Below the pieces are notes generated by a model. That model was not told the origin of the DNA. It was given only the letters and a program-made list of their open reading frames with translations, and did not search any database. Positions 1-7,751 of a stretch of 64,000 nucleotides of DNA are shown here, piece by piece. The DNA is from Dolomitihabitans soli. GTDB taxonomy: Bacteria; Actinomycetota; Actinomycetes; Streptosporangiales; Streptosporangiaceae. The stretch spans positions 55,141 through 119,140 of the forward strand of contig NZ_JAKNTW010000025.1 in assembly GCF_022213955.1 (NCBI RefSeq), written 5' to 3'. Made by a program: the position numbers and the translations under genes. How positions within the stretch are numbered: the first letter of the stretch is position 1; every line of letters starts with the position of its first letter.

Positions 1-253
1 TCTGGAAGCCGAGTAGCAGTGCGGTGCGGCCGCTCGCGTGGATCGCCTCGATCTCGGCGACGGTCGTGGCGACGCCCACGAGATCGTCGTTCGCCCGCAC
101 CAGGTCGCGCCAGGCGACCAGGGCGTCCATCGACTCCAGGCCGTCCTCCCAGAAGCCGCACGTCACGGTGACGCAGCCGAGCCCGCCCTCGCGTAGCTCG
201 CGGAAGATCTCCCTGTCGAAGTTGCTGCATTCCAGGCCGTCAACGAAGATCAC
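1..253 (-). CDS. M19 membrane-dipeptidase-like protein, N-terminal part (runs off window)
   Basis: Reading the minus strand from a GTG at 253 gives 84 uninterrupted codons to the window edge: it begins VIFVDGLECSNFDREIF and continues with REGGLGCVTVTCGFWEDGLE. The pattern DGL-x-x-SN-(W/F)-DR followed by GG-(V/L)-x-x-V-(N/T)-VT-x-x-x-WE is typical of the N-terminus of the M19 (renal/membrane dipeptidase) family, zinc-dependent TIM-barrel hydrolases. The HxD metal motif usual near the M19 N-terminus is not seen; DGLECSN stands in its place, so the activity may not be dipeptide hydrolysis. The start overlaps the stop of the upstream gene as GTGA, so it is the third gene of the iclR operon. The 3' part lies outside the window. 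Confidence 0.7.
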   Translation of the reverse strand, partial: MIFVDGLECSNFDREIFRELREGGLGCVTVTCGFWEDGLESMDALVAWRDLVRANDDLVGVATTVAEIEAIHASGRTALLLGFQ

Positions 254-888
254 AGATTCACCGCCACATAGTCGACGTCGGCGTCGGGATCGGCGCCGCC
301 GGGTTCGAGGGTCGCGCCCGCGTGCCTGCGTGAGATCGGGGTGTCCTCGGTGAGCGCGTCGTTGGAGCGGTGGTAGAGCCGCCACCACAGCTCCGCCTCG
401 ACCGTCAGCCCTTCGCGTACGGCACGCGCCAGGTGTCCGGGCAGGTCGTCCGCCGCCTCACCGTGCCGCACGGTGACGACGTGCGCGCCGTCGCCGTCGC
501 GGACCTCGATCGCCGCGCCGTACGGCCGCGCCGCGTGCGGGAGCACCGCGAGCAGGTGCGGCGCGCTCACGCCGCGGACCGTCAGCTCCGCCGCGCCGTG
601 CTCGTGCAGCAGCGCGACGCCGAGGTCGAGCAGCGCGGGGGTCACGTACGGCGCGGGCAGGCCGTGCGCCTCGACGACCGTCTCGCCGTGCAGCGAGGGC
701 GGCAGCCAGCGGGGCGGGCGACCGGCGGCCGCGTCGAGGAACCCGAGGGCGCCGAGGCCGAGCGCCTCCGCCTCGACGAGCGCGTCGCGGACGGCGGGGA
801 CCACCCCCTTGGGCACGCCGAGCAGCAGCAGGGTCCGTTCCGCGAGCACGCGGGTCTCGCGCAGGCTGACCGTCAGGGTCGCCGTCAT
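250..888 (-). CDS. Conserved hypothetical protein, possibly DUF3726-like
   Basis: A 212-residue protein starting MTATLTVSLRETRVLAERT. The first 50 residues (SLRETRVLAERTLLLLGVP followed by VRDALVEAEALGLGALGFLD) recall the opening of DUF3726 proteins and, more distantly, the N-terminus of the malate/L-lactate dehydrogenase-2 family, but no catalytic motif can be named. The ATG at 888 overlaps the iclR stop as ATGA and its own stop overlaps the next GTG as GTGA, so the three genes are translationally coupled. No signal peptide or membrane segment is evident, so it is probably cytoplasmic. Function unknown; it presumably acts in the same catabolic or processing route as the M19-like protein. Confidence 0.7.
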   Translation of the reverse strand: MTATLTVSLRETRVLAERTLLLLGVPKGVVPAVRDALVEAEALGLGALGFLDAAAGRPPRWLPPSLHGETVVEAHGLPAPYVTPALLDLGVALLHEHGAAELTVRGVSAPHLLAVLPHAARPYGAAIEVRDGDGAHVVTVRHGEAADDLPGHLARAVREGLTVEAELWWRLYHRSNDALTEDTPISRRHAGATLEPGGADPDADVDYVAVNL

Positions 889-1652
889 GATCTCGCCTCC
901 TTGGGTCGCCCGGAGAGCACCTGGTTGATCTCGGCGACCGCGTCCTGTAGTGCGTGAATGCCCTTGTCCCTGTCGAACCGGCTGCTCGGCCCGGCCACGC
1001 TGAGCGCGCCGACGCACCGGCCCTCCACGTTGAACACCGGGGCGGCGACGCCCAGCACGCCCTCCAGCCAGCGGCCGTGCGAGGTGGCGTATCCCCGCTC
1101 GCGCACCCCGGCGAGTTCCTCCTCGGCCGGCAGGTCGGTGCCGAGTTCGCGGAGTTCGGCGAGCTGGCGTTCGGTGGCGTAGGCGAGCAGGACCTGCCCG
1201 GACGCGCTGCGGCTTATCGGCATCTGCGCCTCGGCCCGCAGGTCGACCTGCAGCGGGCGGCCCGGCTCGATCCGCTGGATGATCGTCGCGGTGCCGCGTT
1301 CCAGTATCGCCAGTGACACGGCCTCCCTGACCTCGTCGACCAGGCGTTCCATCACCGGTAGCACCCGCTCGCCGAGTCCCGCCTGACGCAGGGCCGACTG
1401 CCCGATGCGCGCCGGCCGCAGGGTCAGCCGGTAGGAACCGTCGGCCGACTGCTCCATCCAGCCCGCCGCCACGAGCGTCACGAGCTGCTGGTGCACGGCG
1501 GCGCGGGAGAGGCCGAGGTTCCTGGCCAGCTCGGCCACGCGCACCGAGCGGTCGGCCTCGGCGACGACCTCCAGCATCTTCAGGCATTTGATCGCGGTGC
1601 TCAGCGGTTGGGTACGCGGTCCGCTTTGATCGCTCAAGGGATACCCTGTCAT
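885..1652 (-). CDS. IclR-family transcriptional regulator
   Basis: A 255-residue protein of normal IclR length. Residues of about 15-75 form the winged helix-turn-helix (LSTAIKCLKMLEVVAEAD, then VAELARNLGLSRAAVHQQL) and the remainder is the IclR effector domain (for example QPLQ-like ligand region, RSASGQVLLAYATERQL, GYATSHGRWLEGVLGVAAPVF). IclR proteins bind a small metabolite and repress or activate an adjacent operon. The ATG at 1652 lies at the downstream end of a conserved promoter box with no Shine-Dalgarno sequence, suggesting a leaderless transcript. It is followed with ATGA overlaps by the small unknown protein and the M19-like protein. The same promoter box precedes the 564-residue gene upstream, making both units likely targets of this regulator. 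Autoregulation is inferred. Confidence 0.92.
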   Translation of the reverse strand: MTGYPLSDQSGPRTQPLSTAIKCLKMLEVVAEADRSVRVAELARNLGLSRAAVHQQLVTLVAAGWMEQSADGSYRLTLRPARIGQSALRQAGLGERVLPVMERLVDEVREAVSLAILERGTATIIQRIEPGRPLQVDLRAEAQMPISRSASGQVLLAYATERQLAELRELGTDLPAEEELAGVRERGYATSHGRWLEGVLGVAAPVFNVEGRCVGALSVAGPSSRFDRDKGIHALQDAVAEINQVLSGRPKEARS

Positions 1653-1688
1653 GAATATTAGGACAACGTTTGAATAAAACTGACACTA
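1647..1688 (-). promoter_or_regulatory. Promoter/operator box 1 (iclR), leaderless
   Basis: Read on the minus strand: TAGTGTCA, 10 nt, AACGTTGTCCTAA, 5 nt, ATGACA. Exactly the same three blocks with the same spacing occur at 3472-3513. GTGTCA and TCCTAA are 17 nt apart and could be -35 and -10 elements, which places the start point at or next to the ATG of iclR. CAACGTT(T)G is a near-palindrome overlapping the spacer and is a reasonable IclR operator. Box identity is seen in the sequence; IclR binding is inference. Confidence 0.6.
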
Positions 1689-1768
1689 GGGCGAGCCCGT
1701 GACCCATCACAAGGGTTTAAGCTCTATCAAATTCGGATTTTTGATGCGTAACGGGGATTTTTCGGGCT

Positions 1769-3463
1769 TTATGGTTCGGCGGGATGCCACCAGCCGGCGG
1801 GATCACCCGTGGCCAGCTCGTCCCGGGTGGGCGCCCCCTGGAAGATGAGCCCGCGCAGCGTCCGGTCCAGGAAGTCCTTGGTGCGGTCCAGGCCGTAGAA
1901 GGCCGCGTTGGCCAGCCGGATGATCTGGACCGGCACGAAGCCGAGATCGAGCATGTCCATCCGGGGCAGCGCGTACGGCTGGCCGCGCAGGGCCTGGAGC
2001 CGCTCGACGGCGGCCCGCTCCTCGGGATGGTCGAACAGGACCCGCCCCACCCGCGTCTCCGGACCGTAGGCCGCCAGCAGGCGGGCCAGCCGCCGCACGT
2101 CGCCGGGGACGTCGAAGGACAGGTCGAACCCGCCGGGGAACTGCTCGCGCGGCCCCGAGCGCGGTTCCTCCGCCGCCCGCGACTTGTACCAGACCCGGCT
2201 GCGGCTGGCCTCCTCCGCGAGCGGCAGGTCGAGCGCCCAGCCGTAGACCCCGCGCAGCACGGACGACAGCTCGCCCACCGTCATCCCCGGCTCCCCGACC
2301 AGCCGTTCGTCCACGACCAGCCGCTCGAACAGCTTGTCGGTCTCCGGCGGCAGCAGCTCCATCAGCAACGAGTCGAGGATCTCCTCCGTCTCCGCCGTCA
2401 CGGTGCCCGCGACGGCCGCCCGCAGCCCCTCGAACGGCAGCGCGTGCGTCTCGCCGCGCACGGTGCCGCCGTCGCGCAGCTCCACGGCGAGCTCCCGTAC
2501 GGCGCGCAACTCGCCGGCGAGGCGCTGACCGTCGGGGAACACGCGGTAGCGCATCGGGTCCTGCTCGCGGTAGACGACGGCCCGGTCGAGCAGGCCGACG
2601 AGCGTGCCGTACGCCGGGTCGGCCGGGCCGGGGACCAGGGCGCGGGCGCGGGCCAGCGCCTCCTCGCGCACGCTCAGCCAGCGGTGGACGAGACGGGGAT
2701 GGTTGGCGATGAACAGCACGAGCCCGAGCGCGGACCCGTTGCCGAGCCCGAGATGGCGCTTGATCGCCGGATCCAGGGGCACGGCCCCGGGCGCGACGGC
2801 CCGGGCGAGGTGGTCGCAGAGGTCGAAGCTGAACTCGCGCATGAGATACGCCGTGAGCATCTGCGCGTGGTACGGCACGGCGAGCGGGTGCCGCTCGCCG
2901 TACGAGAGGAAGGTGCGGGTGCCGAAGGTGCCGTTGGCGTCCAGGCCGGTGTTGCGCATGAGGTAGCCGACCGCGCGGAGTGCGGCGAGGTCCGGCTGGC
3001 GGCCCTCCGCGAGCGCCTGCACGGTGTGGCCGAACGCGCGCAGGCTCCGGTTGGAGCGGCACCACACCAGGGTGCCGGGAGCGGCCCGGCCCGCGTAGAG
3101 CTTGGGGAGTTCCGCGCGGGTCCGTTCGATCCGGTCCTCGTCGGCCTCGCCTTCGAGCAGCGCGCCCACCATGTCCCAGCTCTGCCCGATGATGCGCGGG
3201 GTCCGGTCGACGTACCTCGGCTCGGAGCTGAAGGCCACGAAGGACAGCACGCCCGCGTGGGTCTCCACCCGGTAGACCGCGGTGCCGGCGCCCTGGTCGT
3301 CCAGGTCGAACCGGTCGAGCGTGACCGACCAGCCCTTGGTGAGCATCACGGTGAGCAGCGAGCGGCTCGCGCTGAACCGGGACGGCTGGAGAGCGGCGAG
3401 CCGTTCCGGACGCATGAGCGACGCGGGGTCGCGGGGGTGGATCGTCGGCGGCACGTCGCTCAT
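1769..3463 (-). CDS. Conserved hypothetical protein, 564 aa, in the IclR regulon
   Basis: A long ORF with normal high-GC codon use coding MSDVPPTIHPRDPASLMRPE and onward; no standard catalytic motif, signal peptide or clear membrane segment is visible. Distinct stretches include LLTVMLTKGWSVTLDRFDLD, GTRTFLSYGERHPLAVPYHA and GLGNGSALGLVLFIANHPRL. I do not recognise the family. It is a separate transcription unit 116 bp upstream of iclR in the same direction, with its own copy of the 42-bp promoter/operator box. The ATG at 3463 has GGAA about 8 nt upstream and overlaps, as ATGA, the stop of a five-codon ORF that starts inside the box. Shared regulation suggests that it works with the M19-like and DUF3726-like proteins; the substrate is unknown. 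Confidence 0.8.
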   Translation of the reverse strand: MSDVPPTIHPRDPASLMRPERLAALQPSRFSASRSLLTVMLTKGWSVTLDRFDLDDQGAGTAVYRVETHAGVLSFVAFSSEPRYVDRTPRIIGQSWDMVGALLEGEADEDRIERTRAELPKLYAGRAAPGTLVWCRSNRSLRAFGHTVQALAEGRQPDLAALRAVGYLMRNTGLDANGTFGTRTFLSYGERHPLAVPYHAQMLTAYLMREFSFDLCDHLARAVAPGAVPLDPAIKRHLGLGNGSALGLVLFIANHPRLVHRWLSVREEALARARALVPGPADPAYGTLVGLLDRAVVYREQDPMRYRVFPDGQRLAGELRAVRELAVELRDGGTVRGETHALPFEGLRAAVAGTVTAETEEILDSLLMELLPPETDKLFERLVVDERLVGEPGMTVGELSSVLRGVYGWALDLPLAEEASRSRVWYKSRAAEEPRSGPREQFPGGFDLSFDVPGDVRRLARLLAAYGPETRVGRVLFDHPEERAAVERLQALRGQPYALPRMDMLDLGFVPVQIIRLANAAFYGLDRTKDFLDRTLRGLIFQGAPTRDELATGDPAGWWHPAEP

Positions 3464-3477
3464 GGCTTCCTTGTCAT
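3460..3477 (-). other. Five-codon leader ORF (MTRKP) overlapping the 564-aa gene
   Basis: The ATG at 3477 occupies the same place in promoter box 2 that the iclR ATG occupies in box 1, and both begin ATG ACA. Here it opens ATG ACA AGG AAG CCA TGA, whose TGA overlaps the ATG of the 564-aa gene (ATGA). If transcripts start at this ATG, as the leaderless iclR layout suggests, this mini-ORF would be translated and could couple initiation at the main gene. No conservation data were available. Confidence 0.35.
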
Positions 3478-3513
3478 GATATTTAGGACAACGTTCGGAT
3501 TAACATGACACTA
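3472..3513 (-). promoter_or_regulatory. Promoter/operator box 2 (564-aa gene)
   Basis: Minus strand: TAGTGTCA, 10 nt, AACGTTGTCCTAA, 5 nt, ATGACA. All three blocks and both spacings match box 1 at 1647-1688, while the 10-nt and 5-nt spacers differ, which is the pattern expected for selected protein-binding or promoter elements rather than a recent duplication. Candidate -35 GTGTCA and -10 TCCTAA are 17 nt apart. Confidence 0.6.
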
Positions 3514-3707
3514 TGAGACATGCGGGGAGTTCGGCAAGAGGTGGTGTCCTGTCGTCCGGTGGTGCGGGACGACTCGCGAGCGCTCCCCGGCCTTCCCCTT
3601 GATGGGACGAGCCCGCGGCGGTGTCAGCCCTGCCTGCGGGCGTCCCGCGATCGGATCGGCCGATAAACCGGTGCCGCTCGTCCGGTCACGCGGGGTAGGG
3701 TGCGGTC
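3514..3707. other. Divergent intergenic region, no gene seen
   Basis: Together with the broken MFS N-terminus this makes over 300 bases without an intact gene. It holds the upstream side of promoter box 2 and, at 3696-3701, TAGGGT six bases before an ATG at 3708, which resembles a leaderless actinobacterial promoter for the MFS gene. I see no RNA gene or repeat here. Confidence 0.5.
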
Positions 3708-3785
3708 ATGAGCCGACGACATTGATCTTCACCTGAGGTTTCTCTCACGCGCAGGCTTTACGTCTACGCGTTCATCGAAGACTTC

Positions 3786-4871
3786 GTGCTGCTGTATCCG
3801 GTCTATGCGGTGTTGTTCGCCGAGACCGGTCTGTCCGCCGCGGAGATCTCTTCGCTCTTCGTGATCTGGTCGGTCACCTCCTTCCTGTTCGAGGTGCCGT
3901 CCGGGCTGTGGGCGGACGTGTTCTCGCGCAGACTGCTCCTGATGATCGGGCCGGGGCTGACCGGCGCGGGCTTCGCGCTGTGGACCTTCTTCCCCGGCTA
4001 CTGGTCCTTCGCGCTGGGCTTCGTGCTGTGGGGGATCGGCGGCTCGCTGCGGTCGGGCACCTTCCAGTCACTGGCGTACGAGGAGCTGGCGCGGCTGGGG
4101 GCGGCCGACTCGTACGCGCGGGTCATCGGCAGATCCGAGGCGGTCAGCGGCACGGCGCAGCTCGCGGCGGCCGCGGTGGCCGCGCCGGTGCTCGCCGGGG
4201 GCGGCTACCTCGCGGCCGGCGTGGCCAGCGTGGGGGCGTGCCTGCTCGGCGTGGCCGCGGGCTGGTGGCTACCGGAGTCACGGGCCGGCCGCGACGGTGA
4301 CGCCGAGCGGGAAGAGGGCTTCGCCGCGGTGTTCCGCGAGGGCCTGTCCGAGGTACGGCGGGCGCCACGGGTGCTGCGGGCCGTCCTGCTCCTCGCGGCG
4401 CTGATGGGGGTGACCGCCCTCGACGAGTACCTTCCGCTGCTCGCCGACGCCACCGGAGCCGGTGCGGCCGGCGTTCCGTTGCTCATCCTGGTGGTGACGG
4501 TCGGGACCACGGCGGGCGGCTGGCTGGCGGGGCGCGGCACCCCGTGGGCCGGGCCCGCCCTGGCGGTGGCCGCGGTGTGCCTCGCGGTGGGCGCCGCGAC
4601 CGGTGATGCGGCCGGGTTCGCGCTGATCGCGGTCGCGTTCGGGATCTTCCAGTGGGCCATCGCGGCGGGCGACGCCGCCCTCCAGGAACAACTGGCGGAC
4701 ACGAGCCGGGCGACGGTCACCTCGATGGCCGGATTCGGCTCCGAGGTCGTCGCCGTGCTGATCTACGTGGCCTACGGTCTGGGGTCCGCTTGGGCGGAAC
4801 CGTGGCTGATCTTCACGATCGCGGCCGTGCCGTACCTGCTCATGGGCTTGACTCTGCGGCGGTGGAGGTGA
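3786..4871 (+). CDS. MFS transporter, N-terminus interrupted by an in-frame TGA
   Basis: From the GTG at 3786 the protein has 361 residues, with roughly eleven hydrophobic segments and the MFS-type loop EVPSGLWADVFSRR after segment 2. The reading frame continues upstream as RRLYVYAFIEDF, which completes the first membrane helix and is clearly coding-like, but no ATG, GTG, TTG or CTG occurs in frame until the ATG at 3708 (TAGGGT at 3696 as -10). That ATG is separated from the rest by an in-frame TGA at 3723-3725 (MSRRH, stop, SSPEVSLTRRLYVY). Either translation starts at the weak GTG 3786 and clips helix 1, or the gene carries a nonsense mutation or sequence error. Substrate unknown; probably a drug/metabolite exporter. 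Confidence 0.75.
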   Translation: MLLYPVYAVLFAETGLSAAEISSLFVIWSVTSFLFEVPSGLWADVFSRRLLLMIGPGLTGAGFALWTFFPGYWSFALGFVLWGIGGSLRSGTFQSLAYEELARLGAADSYARVIGRSEAVSGTAQLAAAAVAAPVLAGGGYLAAGVASVGACLLGVAAGWWLPESRAGRDGDAEREEGFAAVFREGLSEVRRAPRVLRAVLLLAALMGVTALDEYLPLLADATGAGAAGVPLLILVVTVGTTAGGWLAGRGTPWAGPALAVAAVCLAVGAATGDAAGFALIAVAFGIFQWAIAAGDAALQEQLADTSRATVTSMAGFGSEVVAVLIYVAYGLGSAWAEPWLIFTIAAVPYLLMGLTLRRWR

Positions 4872-5054
4872 GCGGTGAGCGGCCGGGCCGGCCCTGGGGA
4901 GCCGAGGTCGCGGCCCCCGCGTGCCGGTCGGCGGTTCTTGACAATTTCCTGATGGATGGAGGCGTTGATCCTGTAAGGCGCTCGTGCCTATGGTCAATCG
5001 GGGGGAGATCCCCGCCCGAGCGCTGGGGCGACCCGGCCGATTTGGAGGTCGAGA

Positions 5055-6293
5055 ATGACCGCATTCGACCTGATGGATCCCGAACTGATGAGCGACCCGT
5101 TCACCGGGTTCTCACGGATGCGGGAGCAGGCTCCGATGGTCCGCGGAGTATTTCCCGGCATCGACACCCCGATCTGGCTCGTCACGCGGTACGACGACGT
5201 CAAGACGGTGCTGAGCGACCGCCGGTTCGTCAACAACCCCGCCAACGTGCCGGGGCCCAAGGCGGGCAACGTGCGGGAGCAGGCGATCCGGGCACGCGGC
5301 ATTCCACCGGAGCAGGCCAAGTACATCCTCGACAGCATTCTCGACGCCGACGGTGACGATCACATCAGGCTGCGCAGGCTGGTCTCGCGCACGTTCACCG
5401 CACGCCGGGTCGCCGAACTCCGGCCACGGGTGGAGGAGATCACCGAGCGGCTCATCGACGGGTTCGAAGACGACGACGAGATCGACCTGATCGAGCGGTT
5501 CGCCTACCCGCTGCCGATCACCGTCATCTGCGAACTCGTCGGAATCCCTGAGGAAGACCGGCTGAAATGGCGTGAATGGGGCAACGCGCTGTTCTCCTTC
5601 GCCCAGGGAGGACTGGCCGCGGTGCTCGGCGAGATGGTCTCCTACATCCAGGACCTCATCGTCCGGCGCCGCGCCGAGCCCGCCGGAGACCTGCTCACCG
5701 GGCTGATCCGCAGCCAGGACGAGGACGGCGACCGGCTCAGCGACACCGAGATGATCACCATGGTGCTGACGCTGGTGCTCGCCGGGCACGAGACCACCGC
5801 CCACCTGATCGGCAACGGCACGGCGGCCCTGCTGACGCATCCCGGTCAGCTCGCCCTCCTGCGGTCCGATCCCGGGCTGATGCCGCGCGCCGTACACGAG
5901 CTGATGCGCTGGTGCGGTCCGATCCAGGGCACGCGCATCCGCTACGCGGTCGAGGACCTCGAACTCGACGGCATGCCGGTACGGCGGGGCGAGCCCGTGA
6001 TGGCCATCCTCGTCGGGGCCAACTACGACCCGCGTGAGTTCGACATCCCCGAGCGGCTCGACATCACCCGTGAGCCGGACGGGAAACGGGAGAACCACGT
6101 CGGGTTCGGGCACGGCCTGCACTACTGCCTGGGCGCCGCGCTGGCCCGTCAGGAAGGAGAAGTGGCGTTCGAGGCCCTGTTCCGCAGGTTCCCCGATCTC
6201 TCTCTCGCCGTCGAGCCGAAGGACCTCGAACGCACCCTGATGCCCGCCTCCTGGCGCCTGACGAGGCTCCCCCTCCGGCTCCGCGCGCGTTGA
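5055..6293 (+). CDS. Cytochrome P450
   Basis: A 412-residue soluble bacterial P450. The I-helix oxygen-activation motif AGHETT lies at residues 243-248, the ExxR region at ELMRW, and the haem-binding loop is FGHGLHYCLGAALAR with the axial cysteine at residue 358. The opening (MDPELMSDPFTGFSRMREQAPM) resembles CYP105/CYP107-type proteins. The ATG is preceded by GGAGGT at a good distance. Only 16 nt separate its stop from the SDR gene, so the two probably form an operon: an oxidation followed by a ketone/alcohol interconversion is a sensible pairing. Substrate and redox partner are unknown; no ferredoxin gene lies next to it. Confidence 0.95.
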   Translation: MTAFDLMDPELMSDPFTGFSRMREQAPMVRGVFPGIDTPIWLVTRYDDVKTVLSDRRFVNNPANVPGPKAGNVREQAIRARGIPPEQAKYILDSILDADGDDHIRLRRLVSRTFTARRVAELRPRVEEITERLIDGFEDDDEIDLIERFAYPLPITVICELVGIPEEDRLKWREWGNALFSFAQGGLAAVLGEMVSYIQDLIVRRRAEPAGDLLTGLIRSQDEDGDRLSDTEMITMVLTLVLAGHETTAHLIGNGTAALLTHPGQLALLRSDPGLMPRAVHELMRWCGPIQGTRIRYAVEDLELDGMPVRRGEPVMAILVGANYDPREFDIPERLDITREPDGKRENHVGFGHGLHYCLGAALARQEGEVAFEALFRRFPDLSLAVEPKDLERTLMPASWRLTRLPLRLRAR

Positions 6294-6309
6294 TGCTAAC
6301 GTCCGCCGG

Positions 6310-7047
6310 ATGAGCGGAAGAGGAGTGTTGGTCACCGGGGCGTCCAGAGGCATCGGGCGGGCGGTGGCGCAGGGGTTCGCGGCGATCGGCGACCGGGTCG
6401 CGATCCACCACCGGGGTACCACCGCCGGGCTGAGCGTGGAACTGCCCGGAGAGGGACACACGGTGGTGCGGGCCGATCTGGCCGATCCCGACGAGGTGCG
6501 CCGCATGGTCGACGAGGCCGCCGAGACGCTCGGCGGCCTCGACGTGGTGGTCAACAACGCGGGCGTCTTCGTCCGGCACCCGATCACGGAGGTCTCCTAC
6601 GAGGAGTGGCAGGCGGCGTGGCGGGAGACGCTCGGCGTCAACCTCGTCGGCGCGGCCAACGTCGCCTGGTGCGCGGTGCGGCACATGCGGACCGGGGGCA
6701 GGATCATCAACGTCTCCTCGCGCGGCGCCTTCCGCGGCGAGCCGGACGCCCCCGCCTACGGCGCGAGCAAGGCCGGGCTGAACGCGCTGGGCCAGTCGCT
6801 CGCGGTGGACCTCGCCCCGCACGGCATCGCGGTGGCGACCGTGGCGCCGGGCTTCGTGGCGACCGACATGACGAACGAGCACCTCAAGGCCCCGCGAGGC
6901 GCCGAGATCCGCGCGCAGAGCCCGTTCCAGCGGGTGGCCAGGCCGGAGGAGATCACCGCCGCCGTGCTCTACCTGGCCTCGCCCGAGGCCGAGTGGGCCA
7001 GCGGCGCCGTCCTCGACCTGAACGGCGCCTCCTACCTGCGAACCTAG
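6310..7047 (+). CDS. Short-chain dehydrogenase/reductase (FabG-like)
   Basis: A 245-residue classical SDR. The Rossmann cofactor motif TGASRGIG is at residues 9-16, NNAG at 82-85, and the catalytic set is N111, S137, Y150 and K154 (YGASK). The C-terminal region ends with the usual WASGAVLDLNGA segment. Such enzymes reduce or oxidise ketones/alcohols with NAD(P)H. It follows the P450 by 16 nt on the same strand, so it probably acts on the P450 product or shares its pathway. FabG-type sequence alone cannot separate a fatty-acid role from a tailoring role; the context favours tailoring. Confidence 0.92.
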   Translation: MSGRGVLVTGASRGIGRAVAQGFAAIGDRVAIHHRGTTAGLSVELPGEGHTVVRADLADPDEVRRMVDEAAETLGGLDVVVNNAGVFVRHPITEVSYEEWQAAWRETLGVNLVGAANVAWCAVRHMRTGGRIINVSSRGAFRGEPDAPAYGASKAGLNALGQSLAVDLAPHGIAVATVAPGFVATDMTNEHLKAPRGAEIRAQSPFQRVARPEEITAAVLYLASPEAEWASGAVLDLNGASYLRT

Positions 7048-7058
7048 GCAACCGACCG

Positions 7059-7105
7059 GCCCGAGCGGCTCACGGACACCCGACCGGTACCCGGTGGGCT
7101 CGGGC
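7059..7105 (+). terminator. Possible stem-loop terminator after the P450-SDR operon
   Basis: GCCCGAGC at 7059-7066 is the exact reverse complement of GCTCGGGC at 7098-7105; the intervening 31 nt include ACCGGTACCCGGT, which can pair further. It starts 12 nt after the SDR stop. There is no U-tract, which is common in actinobacterial terminators. Confidence 0.35.
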
Positions 7106-7293
7106 ACCCGAGGCACCCGAGGGGAAGCCGTGATCCCGCGGTCTCCTCCTGTCATGACATACGCGTTCATGCTCTATCGCCGGGCGAACCCGTCGCCGCA
7201 ATCAATCTTCTAGTGGATTCATAACGGCATCTGTTTCCATCGAGGAGTAATGCTCCGGCTACGAGGACATGTCAAGATCAGCGAGGTGCCGCC

Positions 7294-7557
7294 ATGTGCT
7301 GCCACCAACCCCCCTGCCCCTCATCCAACGAATCCGACCGTGAGGCCGCGCATCCTGTCGCGTCCTATCCCGAGCAGGGATGGAGCCTGCTCTGCAACGG
7401 CATCGTGCTGTTCGAGGACACCGGCGGGCTGTTGCCCGACGGCCGGTCCATCCCGCCGCACGGCCCCGCCGTCGAACTCGCCGGCCGTACCGCCGCCGCG
7501 GTCCGCTCGTATCGCCGCCGGGCGGGACGGGCACAGGCGCGCTGCGTCTCCCGGTGA
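7294..7557 (+). CDS. DUF5999 family protein
   Basis: An 87-residue protein beginning MCCHQPPCPSSNESDREAA and containing SYPEQGWSLLCNGIVLFEDT and GGLLPDGRSIPPH. This is the recognisable signature of the DUF5999 family of small actinobacterial proteins, which have an N-terminal cysteine/histidine cluster (CCHQPPC) that may bind metal and a central region usually reading EQGWSLLCNGVV. The family has no established function. It stands alone, about 250 bp after the SDR gene, with GAGGTG upstream of the ATG. The C-terminus (RRRAGRAQARCVSR) is basic. Confidence 0.85.
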   Translation: MCCHQPPCPSSNESDREAAHPVASYPEQGWSLLCNGIVLFEDTGGLLPDGRSIPPHGPAVELAGRTAAAVRSYRRRAGRAQARCVSR

Positions 7558-7751
7558 CCCCGGCGGACAAGGTCACCTGAGGGACGGCGGCCCACCGGGC
7601 GGCCGTACCCGGGAATGCGGCGGTGCCATTCCCCCGGCACCGGCCTGAGCCGCGCGCGGTCAGGCGGATGCCGCGGTGATGCGCGCCGCCGCCAGCGGGA
7701 GGACACGCCGCCTCGCTCGTCCGGTCCGGCGGCAGAGCCCTCCTCCGCGCC

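Noticed and set aside
3282..3479. Small plus-strand ORFs within the divergent region near 3300-3500
   Set aside because: They overlap the 5' end of the 564-aa gene and its promoter and have no ribosome binding sites.
1784..3508. A 574-codon plus-strand frame opposite the 564-aa gene
   Set aside because: Composition is typical of an antisense shadow; the minus-strand frame has normal codon bias, a ribosome binding site and a conserved promoter.
4938..4970. TTGACA as -35 of a promoter for the P450 gene
   Set aside because: No acceptable -10 hexamer lies 16-19 bp downstream, so a promoter cannot be defined here.
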